The notes under the pieces: generated by a model
What the model was told of the DNA's origin: nothing
The model's input: the letters and a program-made list of their open reading frames with translations, nothing else
Databases searched by the model: none
Program-made: the position numbers and the translations under genes
Source of the DNA: Paludibacteraceae bacterium
GTDB lineage: Bacteria > Bacteroidota > Bacteroidia > Bacteroidales > Paludibacteraceae
DNA: 64,000 nucleotides
Assembly: GCA_024401645.1 (NCBI GenBank)
Contig: JAKSKR010000004.1
Coordinates: 1-64,000, forward strand
Direction of reading: 5' to 3'
In this document: piece after piece, positions 35,093 through 43,434 of the stretch
How the letters are laid out: every line of letters starts with the position of its first letter
Position numbering within the stretch: position 1 is the stretch's first letter

Positions 35093-35343
35093 GATGCAAA
35101 GTTAGCCCTAATTTCAAACATGGTATAGAACTATTATTTCATAAGTTGGTATATTTCTTGCTATTTGTGTTTGATGTGTTTTAAGGTGTTGATTTATAGG
35201 GTTTAATTGTTTTTCTTGTTTTTCTTTTTTTCTCGTTATTTTCGTTGAATTATATGCATTTCCTAACCCCTACGATGCGTGTTTGTACAAATGTTTCTAC
35301 AACTTGAAAGATATGTCATAATCGTTTATTCACATTATAATTA

Positions 35344-35351
35344 TAACTTTG
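35344..35351 (+). promoter_or_regulatory. -7 box of the gene at 35380
   Basis: TAACTTTG fits TAnnTTTG, 28 bp upstream of the ATG at 35380. The -33 element is weak. Confidence 0.5.
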
Positions 35352-35379
35352 CAATAGAGAATTAAAACATATTAATGTC

Positions 35380-36231
35380 ATGAAAAAGTTGTTTCTATTG
35401 TGCCTTGGCGGATTGCTTTTCACGCAAGCAAACGGACAAATTAAAATCGGATCTGATGCAGATGTGCTGGCATCTTCAAAAATTGAACCTTACGATAGTC
35501 TTTCCAACTGGTATTTTGAGAAAGAAGTCAGAAAAGTTCTGGTTTCAGAGAATGAAGGGGCAAGGCTGAGGGCTCAAAAGGCCTTGTTTAATAAGTATCT
35601 TGGCCAAAAGTTATACGTCCTTCCTCTTTCTTCTTTCGATAAGAAGTCTGTTGAATACGATTTGCTTATTCGGAAAATTGATAGTCTTAGTAATAAGTAC
35701 TACACCATTAAACGCATCGAGTCTATCATCGACCCTGTTTTCAACACAAGCTATTCATCGATTAAGTACAAGCTTACACTTGTTGGTACTAGGGGGACCG
35801 TATACACTTTTACTACTACATACGATAACTTGAAAACCTATACGTTGCTTAATGGCTATTACGAAAAACTCAAGAAATTGTACATCAATAAGAGTTTTAT
35901 CTATACTGGAATTGCATCCGGAATGAATGCCGACGAGATTAACGAGAAATTAACCCACACGGCTATAGATAGAAAAACTGGCAACCAGATTGAATTGCGC
36001 ATTGGTGAAAAGTGGACTTGCAAAGACCTGATGATTTTCGAAGATAAGTATTACCAGCATCTCTATTTCATTTACGAAGATGCAAAGGGACGCTCCATTA
36101 AGGTTAGGGTAGAGAATGAATGGGATAGTTTCAACGATAGGAACATCATCTTTAATTCTTGTTTCAAGTCTGAAGTCGATTATCTAAAGATGAAGTTACG
36201 TATTGGAAATCCATCGGTAAAGTCGTTGTAA
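35380..36231 (+). CDS. Secreted hypothetical protein
   Basis: 283 residues with a signal peptide (MKKLFLLCLGGLLFTQANGQ). The mature part is charged and rich in Y, K and D, with a repeated-looking alternation of beta-strand segments (YKLTLVGTRGTVYTFTTTYD, then LRIGEKWTCKDLMI). I recognise no family. It is a single gene with its own promoter and a strong terminator. It is probably periplasmic or on the outer surface; there is no lipobox cysteine. Confidence 0.72.
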   Translation: MKKLFLLCLGGLLFTQANGQIKIGSDADVLASSKIEPYDSLSNWYFEKEVRKVLVSENEGARLRAQKALFNKYLGQKLYVLPLSSFDKKSVEYDLLIRKIDSLSNKYYTIKRIESIIDPVFNTSYSSIKYKLTLVGTRGTVYTFTTTYDNLKTYTLLNGYYEKLKKLYINKSFIYTGIASGMNADEINEKLTHTAIDRKTGNQIELRIGEKWTCKDLMIFEDKYYQHLYFIYEDAKGRSIKVRVENEWDSFNDRNIIFNSCFKSEVDYLKMKLRIGNPSVKSL

Positions 36232-36264
36232 CTAGTCCTAAAATCCGTTACATATAGATATACA

Positions 36265-36296
36265 AAAAAAGTCCTGCGGAAACGCAGGACTTTTTT
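36265..36296. terminator. Bidirectional intrinsic terminator
   Basis: GTCCTGCG (36271-36278) / CGCAGGAC (36283-36290) with loop GAAA, flanked by A-run and T-run that extend the stem to 14 bp. It is shared by the convergent genes at 35380 and 36316. Confidence 0.92.
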
Positions 36297-36315
36297 ATTT
36301 GATTTTAAATGTGAA

Positions 36316-37179
36316 TTACATTCTTTCACCTTCAAGAATCATAGTCTTTGTAGACCAGAAGTTGTCAGGGTTAGTGATAGTGAATGTGTAAGTCTTATCA
36401 GCGTTCTTAACAATCTTGTAAGAAGACTGTGGGTGATAAGTGTAAAGGGTAGGTTCCTTCTTGAACTTGATACCGTCGTTACCTTCAAATTCACGATAGT
36501 CAACCTTCTTGCAGTAGCTGTCTTTAGCTTCGCCCTTCTTCAAGCCAACCTTCAAGCCTTTAGCCTTCAAGTTCTTCTTGTTGTCGATCAAGTAAGCAAC
36601 AGTGTGCATAGCAATGTCCTGTGCCTTAATCTTAGCTGCGTTGATGCTGTCTGCTTCGTTCTTTGCAGCGGTCATCATTCTAACCTGGTTGTCATGTGCA
36701 GTCTTCAAGTCTGCAATTTCAACGTTCTTTTCTTCCAACTGCTTCTGCAAGCTTTCAATTTCAGCCTTGCTCTGGGTCAACTGCTTTCTCAAGCTCTTGA
36801 TGGTGTTGTTCAAAGCACCAACAGCGCCCTTGTTCTTCTTAAGTGCAGTTTCCAAAGAGTCCAACTTTGCCTGGTTAGCAAGGAACTTGTCCTGAATGAG
36901 CTTGAAGTTTTCCTGAATCTGTTCCTTCTTATCTTCAGTTACACCTTCTGCAGAAGATGCCTGTTCGCTCAAACCAAGCTGCTGCTGTCTGATTTCTGCG
37001 AAGTTAGTCATAACTTCGTTAATGGTGTTCAACTCGTCCTGGTTCTGGCTCTTCAACATATCGTTTTCACGAGTCAAAGTGTCGATCTTGCTGTTGAGTC
37101 TTTCAATTTCATCACCGTTACAAGAAGCCAAGCCAATTGCTGCAACAACGGCTGCTACCATTAAAAACTTTTTCTTCAT
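36316..37179 (-). CDS. Coiled-coil lipoprotein
   Basis: 287 residues. The lipobox is IGLASC with the cysteine at residue 20. From about 24 to 190 the protein is a long coiled coil, with heptad-like EIERLNSKIDTLTREND and later LRKQLTQSKAEIESLQKQLE. A small C-terminal domain of about 85 residues follows (PTLYTYHPQSSYKIVKNADK). Codon choice is narrow and regular, as in abundant proteins. It is probably anchored to a membrane and exposed to the periplasm. Function unknown; a structural or envelope-organising role is possible. Confidence 0.8.
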   Translation of the reverse strand: MKKKFLMVAAVVAAIGLASCNGDEIERLNSKIDTLTRENDMLKSQNQDELNTINEVMTNFAEIRQQQLGLSEQASSAEGVTEDKKEQIQENFKLIQDKFLANQAKLDSLETALKKNKGAVGALNNTIKSLRKQLTQSKAEIESLQKQLEEKNVEIADLKTAHDNQVRMMTAAKNEADSINAAKIKAQDIAMHTVAYLIDNKKNLKAKGLKVGLKKGEAKDSYCKKVDYREFEGNDGIKFKKEPTLYTYHPQSSYKIVKNADKTYTFTITNPDNFWSTKTMILEGERM

Positions 37180-37229
37180 TTTAGTTTGTTATTTTTAATT
37201 AGTTAATTTCTATGTTGTTAATTAGTGCT

Positions 37230-37955
37230 TTAATCTTCGTCTTCGTCGTCTCCGTACTTGTTTTTCTTCGCTTTCTTGCCCTCGTCTTCTTTGCCACCAA
37301 CTATAATGACAAATTCGCCTTTGGGCTCATGTTCTTCGAAGTGTTGCTTAACTTCAGCTAGCGTTCCTCTTACGGTTTCTTCATGAATTTTAGATATCTC
37401 GCGGGTAACCGATACCTTGCGGGCTTCTCCCATTAATTCTGCTAGTTGGGTTAGGGTCTTTACAACTCTAAACGGAGATTCATATATAATTATTGTACGT
37501 TCTTCTTCTGCCAATTCTTTTAGTCGGGTCTGTCTTCCTTTTTTTTGAGGAAGGAAACCCTCGAAGCAGAAGCGGTTGTTTGGCAGACCGCTGTCTACCA
37601 ATGCTGGTACAAATGCTGTTGCCCCAGGTAGGCATTCTACCTCAACGCCGGCTTCTACGCATGCCCTGGTTAGCATAAAACCGGGGTCCGATATGGCGGG
37701 TGTTCCTGCGTCAGATATTAGGGCGATGGTCTCGCCTGCCTTTATCTTTTGGGCTACGGCCTCCGCAGTCTGGTGCTCGTTGAACTTATGGTGCGAACTA
37801 AGCGGCTTTTGAATGTCGTAGTGTTTAAGCAGCACGCTACTGGTTCGGGTGTCCTCTGCCAATATCATGTCTACTTCTTTCAACACCTTTATGGCGCGAA
37901 AGGTCATATCTTCCAAGTTGCCTACGGGTGTAGGTACTATGTATAGTTTACCCAT
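37230..37955 (-). CDS. rsmI: 16S rRNA (cytidine1402-2'-O)-methyltransferase
   Basis: 241 residues. Typical RsmI order: LYIVPTPVGNLEDMTFRA at 4-21, LAEDTRTS, SSHHKFNEH, ALISDAGTPAISDPG near 92-106, LPGATAFVPAL, and IIYESPFRVVKTL. It methylates the ribose of C1402 in the decoding centre using S-adenosylmethionine. The acidic and lysine-rich tail (EGKKAKKNKYGDDEDED) is an extra at the C-terminus. It follows the gene at 37966 by 10 bp on the same strand, so both are on one transcript. Confidence 0.95.
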   Translation of the reverse strand: MGKLYIVPTPVGNLEDMTFRAIKVLKEVDMILAEDTRTSSVLLKHYDIQKPLSSHHKFNEHQTAEAVAQKIKAGETIALISDAGTPAISDPGFMLTRACVEAGVEVECLPGATAFVPALVDSGLPNNRFCFEGFLPQKKGRQTRLKELAEEERTIIIYESPFRVVKTLTQLAELMGEARKVSVTREISKIHEETVRGTLAEVKQHFEEHEPKGEFVIIVGGKEDEGKKAKKNKYGDDEDED

Positions 37956-37965
37956 TGCGTTAGGT

Positions 37966-38706
37966 TTAAAATCTTCGTTCTAGCAAAGAAAGGAATTCGG
38001 TCACTGCCTCATCCTCTTTGTTCCAACTGAAGTTGGCATTAATGTAGCTCAATGCCTCTCCTAGGTTGTTTTTCCTGTCTAGTTCCTCTATCGTTGCGTT
38101 TAGTTTCGTAACGTCGCCACCGAACAACTCTCGGCTGAAACGAATCTTGTCGTTCAGGTTTAGGGCACTCTTCAAACTCTTAACATACATGCTTTCTATG
38201 TATGTCTTGCCATAGCTTGGCTTGCTTACTTGCTTGAAGCGGTCGTTGTTGGTTTGTATGTTCTGTTGTGGCTTCTTTTCTTCTTTCTGTTCTTCTACAA
38301 CAAGTTTTGGTTGCTTTGGTTCTGCCTTTACGGCAACAGGTTCCTCTGTTGGTTTGGCAGGTTCTGCAGCCTTCGGCTCTTCCACTTTTACCGGCTCAAC
38401 CTTCACCTCTGGCGTTACAACCACTTCTGGGGTAACTACCTTTACTTCTAGGGCAATGGTTTGCTTGGTTTCTGGGGCTACGACTACGGTTTCAGGCTTG
38501 GCAACCGCTTCCTCCTTGGCTGCTTCAACGGGAATTTCGGCTGTTTGGGTGGCTTCCTTCAATTGCTCGTAGTGGAGCAAAAGGGTCTTCGCCTTCTTTA
38601 CGGCCAATTCCTGTAGCTTCTCAGGATTTTGCATTCCCAAGGTAAGCAATTCTAATTCTTTCAGTTCATCTAATATTGAACCTATAAGTTGCTCGTTTCC
38701 TGACAT
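37966..38706 (-). CDS. Conserved Bacteroidales protein of unknown function upstream of rsmI
   Basis: About 246 residues from the ATG at 38706 (MSGNEQLIGSILDELKEL); an upstream TTG start at 38739 is less likely. A helical N-terminus (to about 55) is followed by a low-complexity linker of V, E, P, K and A (about 60-155). The conserved C-terminal block of about 90 residues includes LKSALNLNDKIRFSRELFGG and ends FLSLLERRF. Proteins with this last block occur widely in Bacteroidetes, but I know of no function. It is cotranscribed with rsmI. Confidence 0.75.
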   Translation of the reverse strand: MSGNEQLIGSILDELKELELLTLGMQNPEKLQELAVKKAKTLLLHYEQLKEATQTAEIPVEAAKEEAVAKPETVVVAPETKQTIALEVKVVTPEVVVTPEVKVEPVKVEEPKAAEPAKPTEEPVAVKAEPKQPKLVVEEQKEEKKPQQNIQTNNDRFKQVSKPSYGKTYIESMYVKSLKSALNLNDKIRFSRELFGGDVTKLNATIEELDRKNNLGEALSYINANFSWNKEDEAVTEFLSLLERRF

Positions 38707-38795
38707 CTGTCCTATAAGCCTTTTTGTTTTATATGGCAACTAACTTCTGTTCGTTTTTAGTTGCTATGTTTTTTCTACAAGAATGCTAAATGTTT

Positions 38796-38803
38796 TAATT
38801 TTG
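38796..38803 (+). promoter_or_regulatory. -7 box of the AI-2E-type permease gene
   Basis: TAATTTTG fits TAnnTTTG. A transcript from here starts near 38809, inside the longer open frame that begins at 38783, and so supports the ATG at 38867 as the real start. Confidence 0.5.
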
Positions 38804-38866
38804 CATTTACAGACAAAAATAACAAAAATTAATTCTTTTCTCTATTCAACTGAACAATTTTTCACA

Positions 38867-39973
38867 ATGAGTGACAAATTTTCCCAACCATATACTTTCG
38901 ATAGGGTAGTTCGCCTGGTTTTAACGGCGCTTTTTTTCGTTGCGTTGTTCTTCATGGTCAAGTACCTCAGCTCGGTATTGCTCCCCTTCTTTATTGCTTG
39001 GCTTTTTGCATACATGTTCCAACCTTTGGTCGATTGGATTAACCGTTTTGTCAAGTCGCGTAAGGTCTCTATCCTTATTGTTATGGCTTCCATTCTGGCC
39101 ACTGTCGCTCTTTTAATCTGTTACATGGTGCCTACTTTCATTTCTGAATTCTTCAAGCTGAAAGATTTGTTGGTTTCTACTGGCAATATGAACCGAAGCA
39201 TTGTGCCGCAAGAGTGGGTCGATTACATTTCGCAAGTCTTTGGCGATACCGATATGACCGATAAGTTTACGCCTAGTGGAATCTTCGACCTGGCTGTTAG
39301 TCTTTTCCCACACTTGGGGCAACTACTGTCTAACTCGGTTAGCGTTCTCATCTTGTTGGTCGAGTCCATTTTCGTTCTTATCTACCTCTATTTCATATTG
39401 CGCGACCAAGATGCCATTGCGCTTGGTTTCGTCAAGCTTTTGCCACAGCATTACAAGGGCGTGTCCATTTCGCTTATGCGCGACCTTAAGCAGGGCATGA
39501 ATCTCTACTACCGTCGCCAGGCTATTATCGCCATTCTCGATGCGGTCATGTTTTCGCTCGGTTTCTCACTCATTGGTATGCCCATGTCCATTGTTATGGG
39601 CGTAACGCTGGGCGTGCTCAACATGGTGCCTTACTTGCAGTATTTAGGTCTGCCGCCGGCTGCCATACTAATGCTTATTAAGGCTACCGAGTCCAATTCT
39701 TCCATTGGTGTGGCTTTGTTGCTCTTGTTGGCGGTCTTTGTCTTTGTTCAAATTGTGCAAGACTTATACCTCATTCCTAAAATTATGGGAAAGTCCATGG
39801 GACTAAACCCGGCAGTCTTGCTCTTGTCGTTGTCGGTTTGGGGATATATGCTCGGCATCATCGGCATGATTATCGCTTTGCCGGTTACCACTATTTTTAT
39901 CTCTTATTACAAGCACTATTTCTTGAACGAAAGTTTCCAACATCCTTTCGATAAGGAATCTGAAAGGGAATAG
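38867..39973 (+). CDS. AI-2E family transporter / PerM-like permease
   Basis: About 368 residues from the ATG at 38867 (MSDKFSQPYTFDRVVR). There are eight hydrophobic segments in the family arrangement: two near the N-terminus (SVLLPFFIAWLFAYMFQPLV at about 41-60), a soluble stretch of some 60 residues, then the C-terminal membrane bundle with SIVMGVTLGVLNMVPYLQYL and GSxPxx-like turns. Relatives export or import small molecules, including AI-2 in E. coli TqsA, but the substrate cannot be inferred. prmC follows after 29 bp on the same strand. Confidence 0.88.
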   Translation: MSDKFSQPYTFDRVVRLVLTALFFVALFFMVKYLSSVLLPFFIAWLFAYMFQPLVDWINRFVKSRKVSILIVMASILATVALLICYMVPTFISEFFKLKDLLVSTGNMNRSIVPQEWVDYISQVFGDTDMTDKFTPSGIFDLAVSLFPHLGQLLSNSVSVLILLVESIFVLIYLYFILRDQDAIALGFVKLLPQHYKGVSISLMRDLKQGMNLYYRRQAIIAILDAVMFSLGFSLIGMPMSIVMGVTLGVLNMVPYLQYLGLPPAAILMLIKATESNSSIGVALLLLLAVFVFVQIVQDLYLIPKIMGKSMGLNPAVLLLSLSVWGYMLGIIGMIIALPVTTIFISYYKHYFLNESFQHPFDKESERE

Positions 39974-40002
39974 AGACCAACGGCTTTTTTTACGGAAAAA
40001 CT

Positions 40003-40842
40003 ATGCGCAACACCGAACAGCAATTCATATCGGCACTTTCACTTTTATACGAACCCGCCGAGGCGAAGGAACTTGCACGCATTTGCCTAATGCAGGTCCT
40101 TCAGTGCAACTTCACCTACCTTCTGTCTCATTCGCCCTTGACGTTGACCGACGAACAGAAACTTAAGGTCGATGCCTTTCTGCAGCGTTTAGTTAGTGGC
40201 GAGCCTGTTCAGTACATCGAGGGTACAGCTGCTTTTTCTGGCTTATCTTTTTCGGTCCAGCCTGGGGTGCTCATTCCGCGTCCTGAAACGGCTGAATTGG
40301 TAGATTGGGTGGTGGACGATTTTTCGGAAGCAGAGCAACCTGCCATTCTCGACATTGGGACTGGCAGCGGATGCATTGCCGTGTCTGTTGCCCACAGGTT
40401 GCCCAGGGCTAAAGTCTCGGCAGTAGACGTGTCTCCTACGGCATTAGAGGTGGCGTCTGGCAATGCGAAGGCAAATGGAGTAGAGGTCCAGTTCTCGTTA
40501 GTCGACATCTTGTCTGCAAGGCCCAGTGGCACTTTCAGCGCCATAGTGTCTAATCCGCCATACATATGCGAATGCGAGAAGGCAACGATGCATAAGAACG
40601 TGTTGGCGTTCGAACCCGAATTGGCGCTTTTCGTACCCGACGCCGATCCGTTGCTTTTCTACCGCCGCATAGCACAGGTGGCGCTGCAGTGCCTTGCCCA
40701 GGGTGGACATCTCTATTTCGAGATTAATGAACGTTTTGGCAAGGAAACTTGCAATATGTTGCTCGAGCTTGGTTTTACCGATGTTCAGTTGCGTGCCGAC
40801 TTCTTCGGTAAAGACCGCATGGTTAAGGCTACTCGTCCGTAA
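40003..40842 (+). CDS. prmC: Peptide chain release factor N5-glutamine methyltransferase
   Basis: 279 residues. An N-terminal helical domain (1-75) is followed by a class I methyltransferase fold. SAM motif I is ILDIGTGSGCIA at 115-126 and the catalytic NPPY is at 184-187 (IVSNPPYICECE). GVLIPRPETAELV at 88-100 is the typical PrmC loop. It methylates the glutamine of the GGQ motif in release factors RF1 and RF2. Length is normal. recX follows 65 bp downstream from its own promoter. Confidence 0.95.
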   Translation: MRNTEQQFISALSLLYEPAEAKELARICLMQVLQCNFTYLLSHSPLTLTDEQKLKVDAFLQRLVSGEPVQYIEGTAAFSGLSFSVQPGVLIPRPETAELVDWVVDDFSEAEQPAILDIGTGSGCIAVSVAHRLPRAKVSAVDVSPTALEVASGNAKANGVEVQFSLVDILSARPSGTFSAIVSNPPYICECEKATMHKNVLAFEPELALFVPDADPLLFYRRIAQVALQCLAQGGHLYFEINERFGKETCNMLLELGFTDVQLRADFFGKDRMVKATRP

Positions 40843-40894
40843 AAGTTTGTGTAAACGTTTGACTTGGTAAATTTCCCCCGATAATCATTTTTTG

Positions 40895-40902
40895 TATCTT
40901 TG
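40895..40902 (+). promoter_or_regulatory. -7 box of recX
   Basis: TATCTTTG fits TAnnTTTG, with TTTC at 40872-40875 as a weak -33 element 19 bp upstream. It ends only 5 bp before the ATG at 40908, so the transcript would begin at or next to the start codon. Confidence 0.5.
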
Positions 40903-40907
40903 TTTCT

Positions 40908-41411
40908 ATGAAGAAAGAAGTCACAAAAGAAGTTGCAATATTTAAGTTGTCGGCCTATTGTTCTACAGCCGAACATTGCTTGTCTGAAGTACAGAAGAAG
41001 CTCGATGCCTGGAATCTGTCCGAAAAAGATGCCAATGCGGTTATTGACTACCTTTTAAAGGAAAAGTTTGTCGATGAAAATCGCTATGCCTTGGCTTTTG
41101 CTCGTGAAAAGATGAACTTTGCGCACTGGGGACGTAACAAGGTGGCTTTCTCGCTACGTAATAAGCACATCCCGGCCGATTTTATTAAGAATGCTCTCGA
41201 CGAGGTGTTCGGTAGCGAAGACTATGACAATTCTATTGCTCAGGTTCTCGAGGCGAAGTTCCGTTCCATTACCTATAAGAATAAGTTCGATGCTAAAGCT
41301 AAACTCTTGCGGTTTGGAGGTGGACGTGGATTCGAGTTCTCGAAAATGCAACCTATTGTCGACAAGTTAGTGGCTAACATCAAGTCTACTGGTTTCGATG
41401 ACGATTTCTAA
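40908..41411 (+). CDS. recX: Regulatory protein RecX
   Basis: 167 residues composed of three-helix RecX repeats: LSAYCSTAEHCLSEVQKKL, then DYLLKEKFVDENRYALAFAR, then WGRNKVAFSLRNKHIPADFI, then the C-terminal helices. RecX binds RecA filaments and limits or modulates their activity. recA itself is not in the window. A -7 box abuts the ATG, so translation may start on a leaderless message. The CPBP protease gene starts 11 bp downstream. Confidence 0.9.
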   Translation: MKKEVTKEVAIFKLSAYCSTAEHCLSEVQKKLDAWNLSEKDANAVIDYLLKEKFVDENRYALAFAREKMNFAHWGRNKVAFSLRNKHIPADFIKNALDEVFGSEDYDNSIAQVLEAKFRSITYKNKFDAKAKLLRFGGGRGFEFSKMQPIVDKLVANIKSTGFDDDF

Positions 41412-41422
41412 ACAAACTGAAT

Positions 41423-42265
41423 ATGAACGAACTACCACGATTGTTTTCAAATTATAGCCTGGTTAAGAAAATAGGATTCATTTTCCTATTCGCTGTTTTA
41501 ATGATTCTGCTTTCTGCTGTTACTGCTTCTGTAGTAGGACGGGTAATACCTTTGTCGACTTACTCTGTCTCGTATCTGGTGCAGACGCTAATGGCACTTT
41601 ATGTTTTTTTTCTGCCTGCATTGCTATTTGCATTCTTGTTTCATGACTATGGCGAGGGTACATTTGGCTATCTGTGTCAGAACAGGCTGCCATCGGTCCT
41701 GATGCTTGCAATTGCGGTGTTGACAATTCTTTGTGCCATCCCTTTCATCAATATTATGGCCGAGGCGAACCATTTCTTTTTCCCACAAGATGAAGAGATG
41801 TACCGGCGTTTGAATGATATGTTGACCGAGGGTGGGCTCTCCCATCTCTATTTGCGTCTTTTGGTTGTTGCTCTGGTACCGGCTGTTACCGAAGAGATGT
41901 TTTTCCGTGGGCTCCTGCAAAATACGTTAATGCGTCATGCACCAAAGTGGCATGCCATTCTAGTCTCTGCTATGATATTCAGTTTAGGGCATGCCGATAT
42001 GTCTGCCTTTGTTCCACGCTTCGTTTTGGGCGCCTTCTTGGGTTGGCTGTTGGTAATAGGCAAGAGCTTGTGGCTGCCAATTGCAGTTCATTTTGTAAAC
42101 AATGCTGCAGCGGTTATCTGCTATTATTTTTGGTTTGACAAGCAGGCTGGCGAATGTGTCATCGACCAATTGGGTGTCGATAATCCGCTTGTAGCTGTTG
42201 CCAGTTTCATGCTGGTCGTTGGCGGCATTTTCGCCCTTCATAAATTAGACAAAAAAGAGCCATAA
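41423..42265 (+). CDS. CPBP-family (Abi) intramembrane glutamic protease
   Basis: 280 residues with about eight membrane segments. The three family motifs are present: EEMFFRGLLQ at about 156 (EExxxR), FSLGHADM near 192 (FxxxH) and HFVNNAAA near 215 (HxxxN). These place it with Rce1-like CAAX proteases and bacteriocin-processing enzymes of the inner membrane. Its natural substrate is not known. It is probably cotranscribed with recX. Its last codons and the hairpin GAGCCAT-AA-ATGGCTC (42257-42272) overlap a dispersed repeat. Confidence 0.87.
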   Translation: MNELPRLFSNYSLVKKIGFIFLFAVLMILLSAVTASVVGRVIPLSTYSVSYLVQTLMALYVFFLPALLFAFLFHDYGEGTFGYLCQNRLPSVLMLAIAVLTILCAIPFINIMAEANHFFFPQDEEMYRRLNDMLTEGGLSHLYLRLLVVALVPAVTEEMFFRGLLQNTLMRHAPKWHAILVSAMIFSLGHADMSAFVPRFVLGAFLGWLLVIGKSLWLPIAVHFVNNAAAVICYYFWFDKQAGECVIDQLGVDNPLVAVASFMLVVGGIFALHKLDKKEP

Positions 42266-42296
42266 ATGGCTCAATAAGAATTCTTTCGTAATATTT
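42246..42296 (+). repeat. Dispersed ~50-bp sequence shared with 7821-7870
   Basis: TAGACAAAAA, CCATAAA and CAATAAGAATTCTTTCGTAA occur in the same order as at 7821-7870. Here the first part is also the 3' end of the CPBP gene and forms a clean hairpin; the copy at 7.8 kb has lost the hairpin. Confidence 0.65.
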
Positions 42297-42336
42297 TTTA
42301 TCAGCTTCTTACTATCATCTTTAAGAACTAACTACA

Positions 42337-43251
42337 ATGAAACATTTTTTACTTACCCTTTTGCTGGCTATTACTTCTGTTTTTTCGGTTAGTGCTGGCA
42401 CCTATACTGTCGACAATCTTCCCGTAACCACTTCGGGAAGGAAGAAGTTCGTCTGTAATCCCGACCACATCTTGGCCGATTCTACCGAACAGAAGCTTTG
42501 CAACATGTTGCAGGCTTTAGAAGACAGCACCACTGTGCAGGTGCTGGTGGTTGCTGTCGAGAACATTGAACCCCAAGACGTCTATAGCTTTTCAATTGAT
42601 TTAGGCAGAAAGTATGGGGTAGGACAAAAGGATAAGAACAACGGATTGGTTGTCCTTCTTTCTACCGGTATGCGTAAAATCCGCTTCTCAACTGGTTCCG
42701 GATTGGGCGGCGACTTGCCCGATGCCATCTGTAAGCGCATTCAGTACAAGTACATGACCCCGGAATTTAAAAACAACGAATGGGACCAGGGTATGATGAG
42801 TGGCATGATTGCCGTTTGCCAAGTGTTGGGCGGAGATACAGAATTGGTAGACCATTTGAACCAAGACGGTGATGAAGACGATGAAGACCTCGGCGTGGTC
42901 GAGATTGTCATTGGTTTCATCCTAATTGTTATAATGTCTTTTTGGCCGCTATGGATTATCATGGTCTTGGTTTATATTGTGTTCTTCTTTATGCGTCGCT
43001 ATCGCAAGCGTTGCCCTCATTGCAAGAAACAGATGGAAAAGATTGGGACAAAGGAGATTGACGGCAAGAACTACAATATTTTCCGTTGCCCTAGTTGCGG
43101 TACCAAAAAGGATGTTGAAGTACAGAAGTCGAGCAGCTATTGGGTTTGGGTGTCTAGTTTTAGCGACTCTTCTAGCTCCGATTCTGACGATGATGGCAGC
43201 AGCTTTGGCGGTGGCGATTTCGATGGCGGTGGTGCCGACAGCGATTTCTAA
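42337..43251 (+). CDS. TPM-domain (YgcG/Psb32-like) membrane protein with zinc ribbon
   Basis: 304 residues. After a signal peptide (MKHFLLTLLLAITSVFSVSA) comes a TPM domain (about 40-165: DSTEQKLCNMLQALEDSTTV, then LGRKYGVGQKDKNNGLVVLL). Next are an acidic stretch and a membrane segment at about 187-212. A zinc ribbon CPHCKKQM with CPSCGTKK lies at about 227-253. The tail is glycine-serine-aspartate rich (SSSDSDDDGSSFGGGDFDGG), as in many YgcG proteins. TPM domains act as phosphatases or as quality-control factors for membrane complexes; the exact role here is open. Confidence 0.85.
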   Translation: MKHFLLTLLLAITSVFSVSAGTYTVDNLPVTTSGRKKFVCNPDHILADSTEQKLCNMLQALEDSTTVQVLVVAVENIEPQDVYSFSIDLGRKYGVGQKDKNNGLVVLLSTGMRKIRFSTGSGLGGDLPDAICKRIQYKYMTPEFKNNEWDQGMMSGMIAVCQVLGGDTELVDHLNQDGDEDDEDLGVVEIVIGFILIVIMSFWPLWIIMVLVYIVFFFMRRYRKRCPHCKKQMEKIGTKEIDGKNYNIFRCPSCGTKKDVEVQKSSSYWVWVSSFSDSSSSDSDDDGSSFGGGDFDGGGADSDF

Positions 43252-43434
43252 TTATGCAAAATATCTTACAATAAAAACAGAGCACTTTCCAGCTTTTTGT
43301 TTGTATATGATTATTTGTCATCTTTGTGGTTGTAAATATTATAATTGATACTTGCAAAAGTAATAGATTAATATGTTTCTGTTGCCGAGACAATAAGTCT
43401 CTATCTAATTTGATTACATACACAAAAAATTAAG

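Noticed and set aside
34583..35105. Reading frames of 84 and 138 codons (34583-34837, 34689-35105)
   Set aside because: Cysteine/phenylalanine-rich, no homology, and the longer one runs through the terminator and AT-rich blocks of small-RNA copy 3. Judged to be chance frames.
42254..42272. Intrinsic terminator after the CPBP gene
   Set aside because: A 7-bp hairpin GAGCCAT/ATGGCTC exists, but it overlaps the stop codon and is followed by AATAAGAATTC, not a T-run. Kept only as part of the dispersed repeat.
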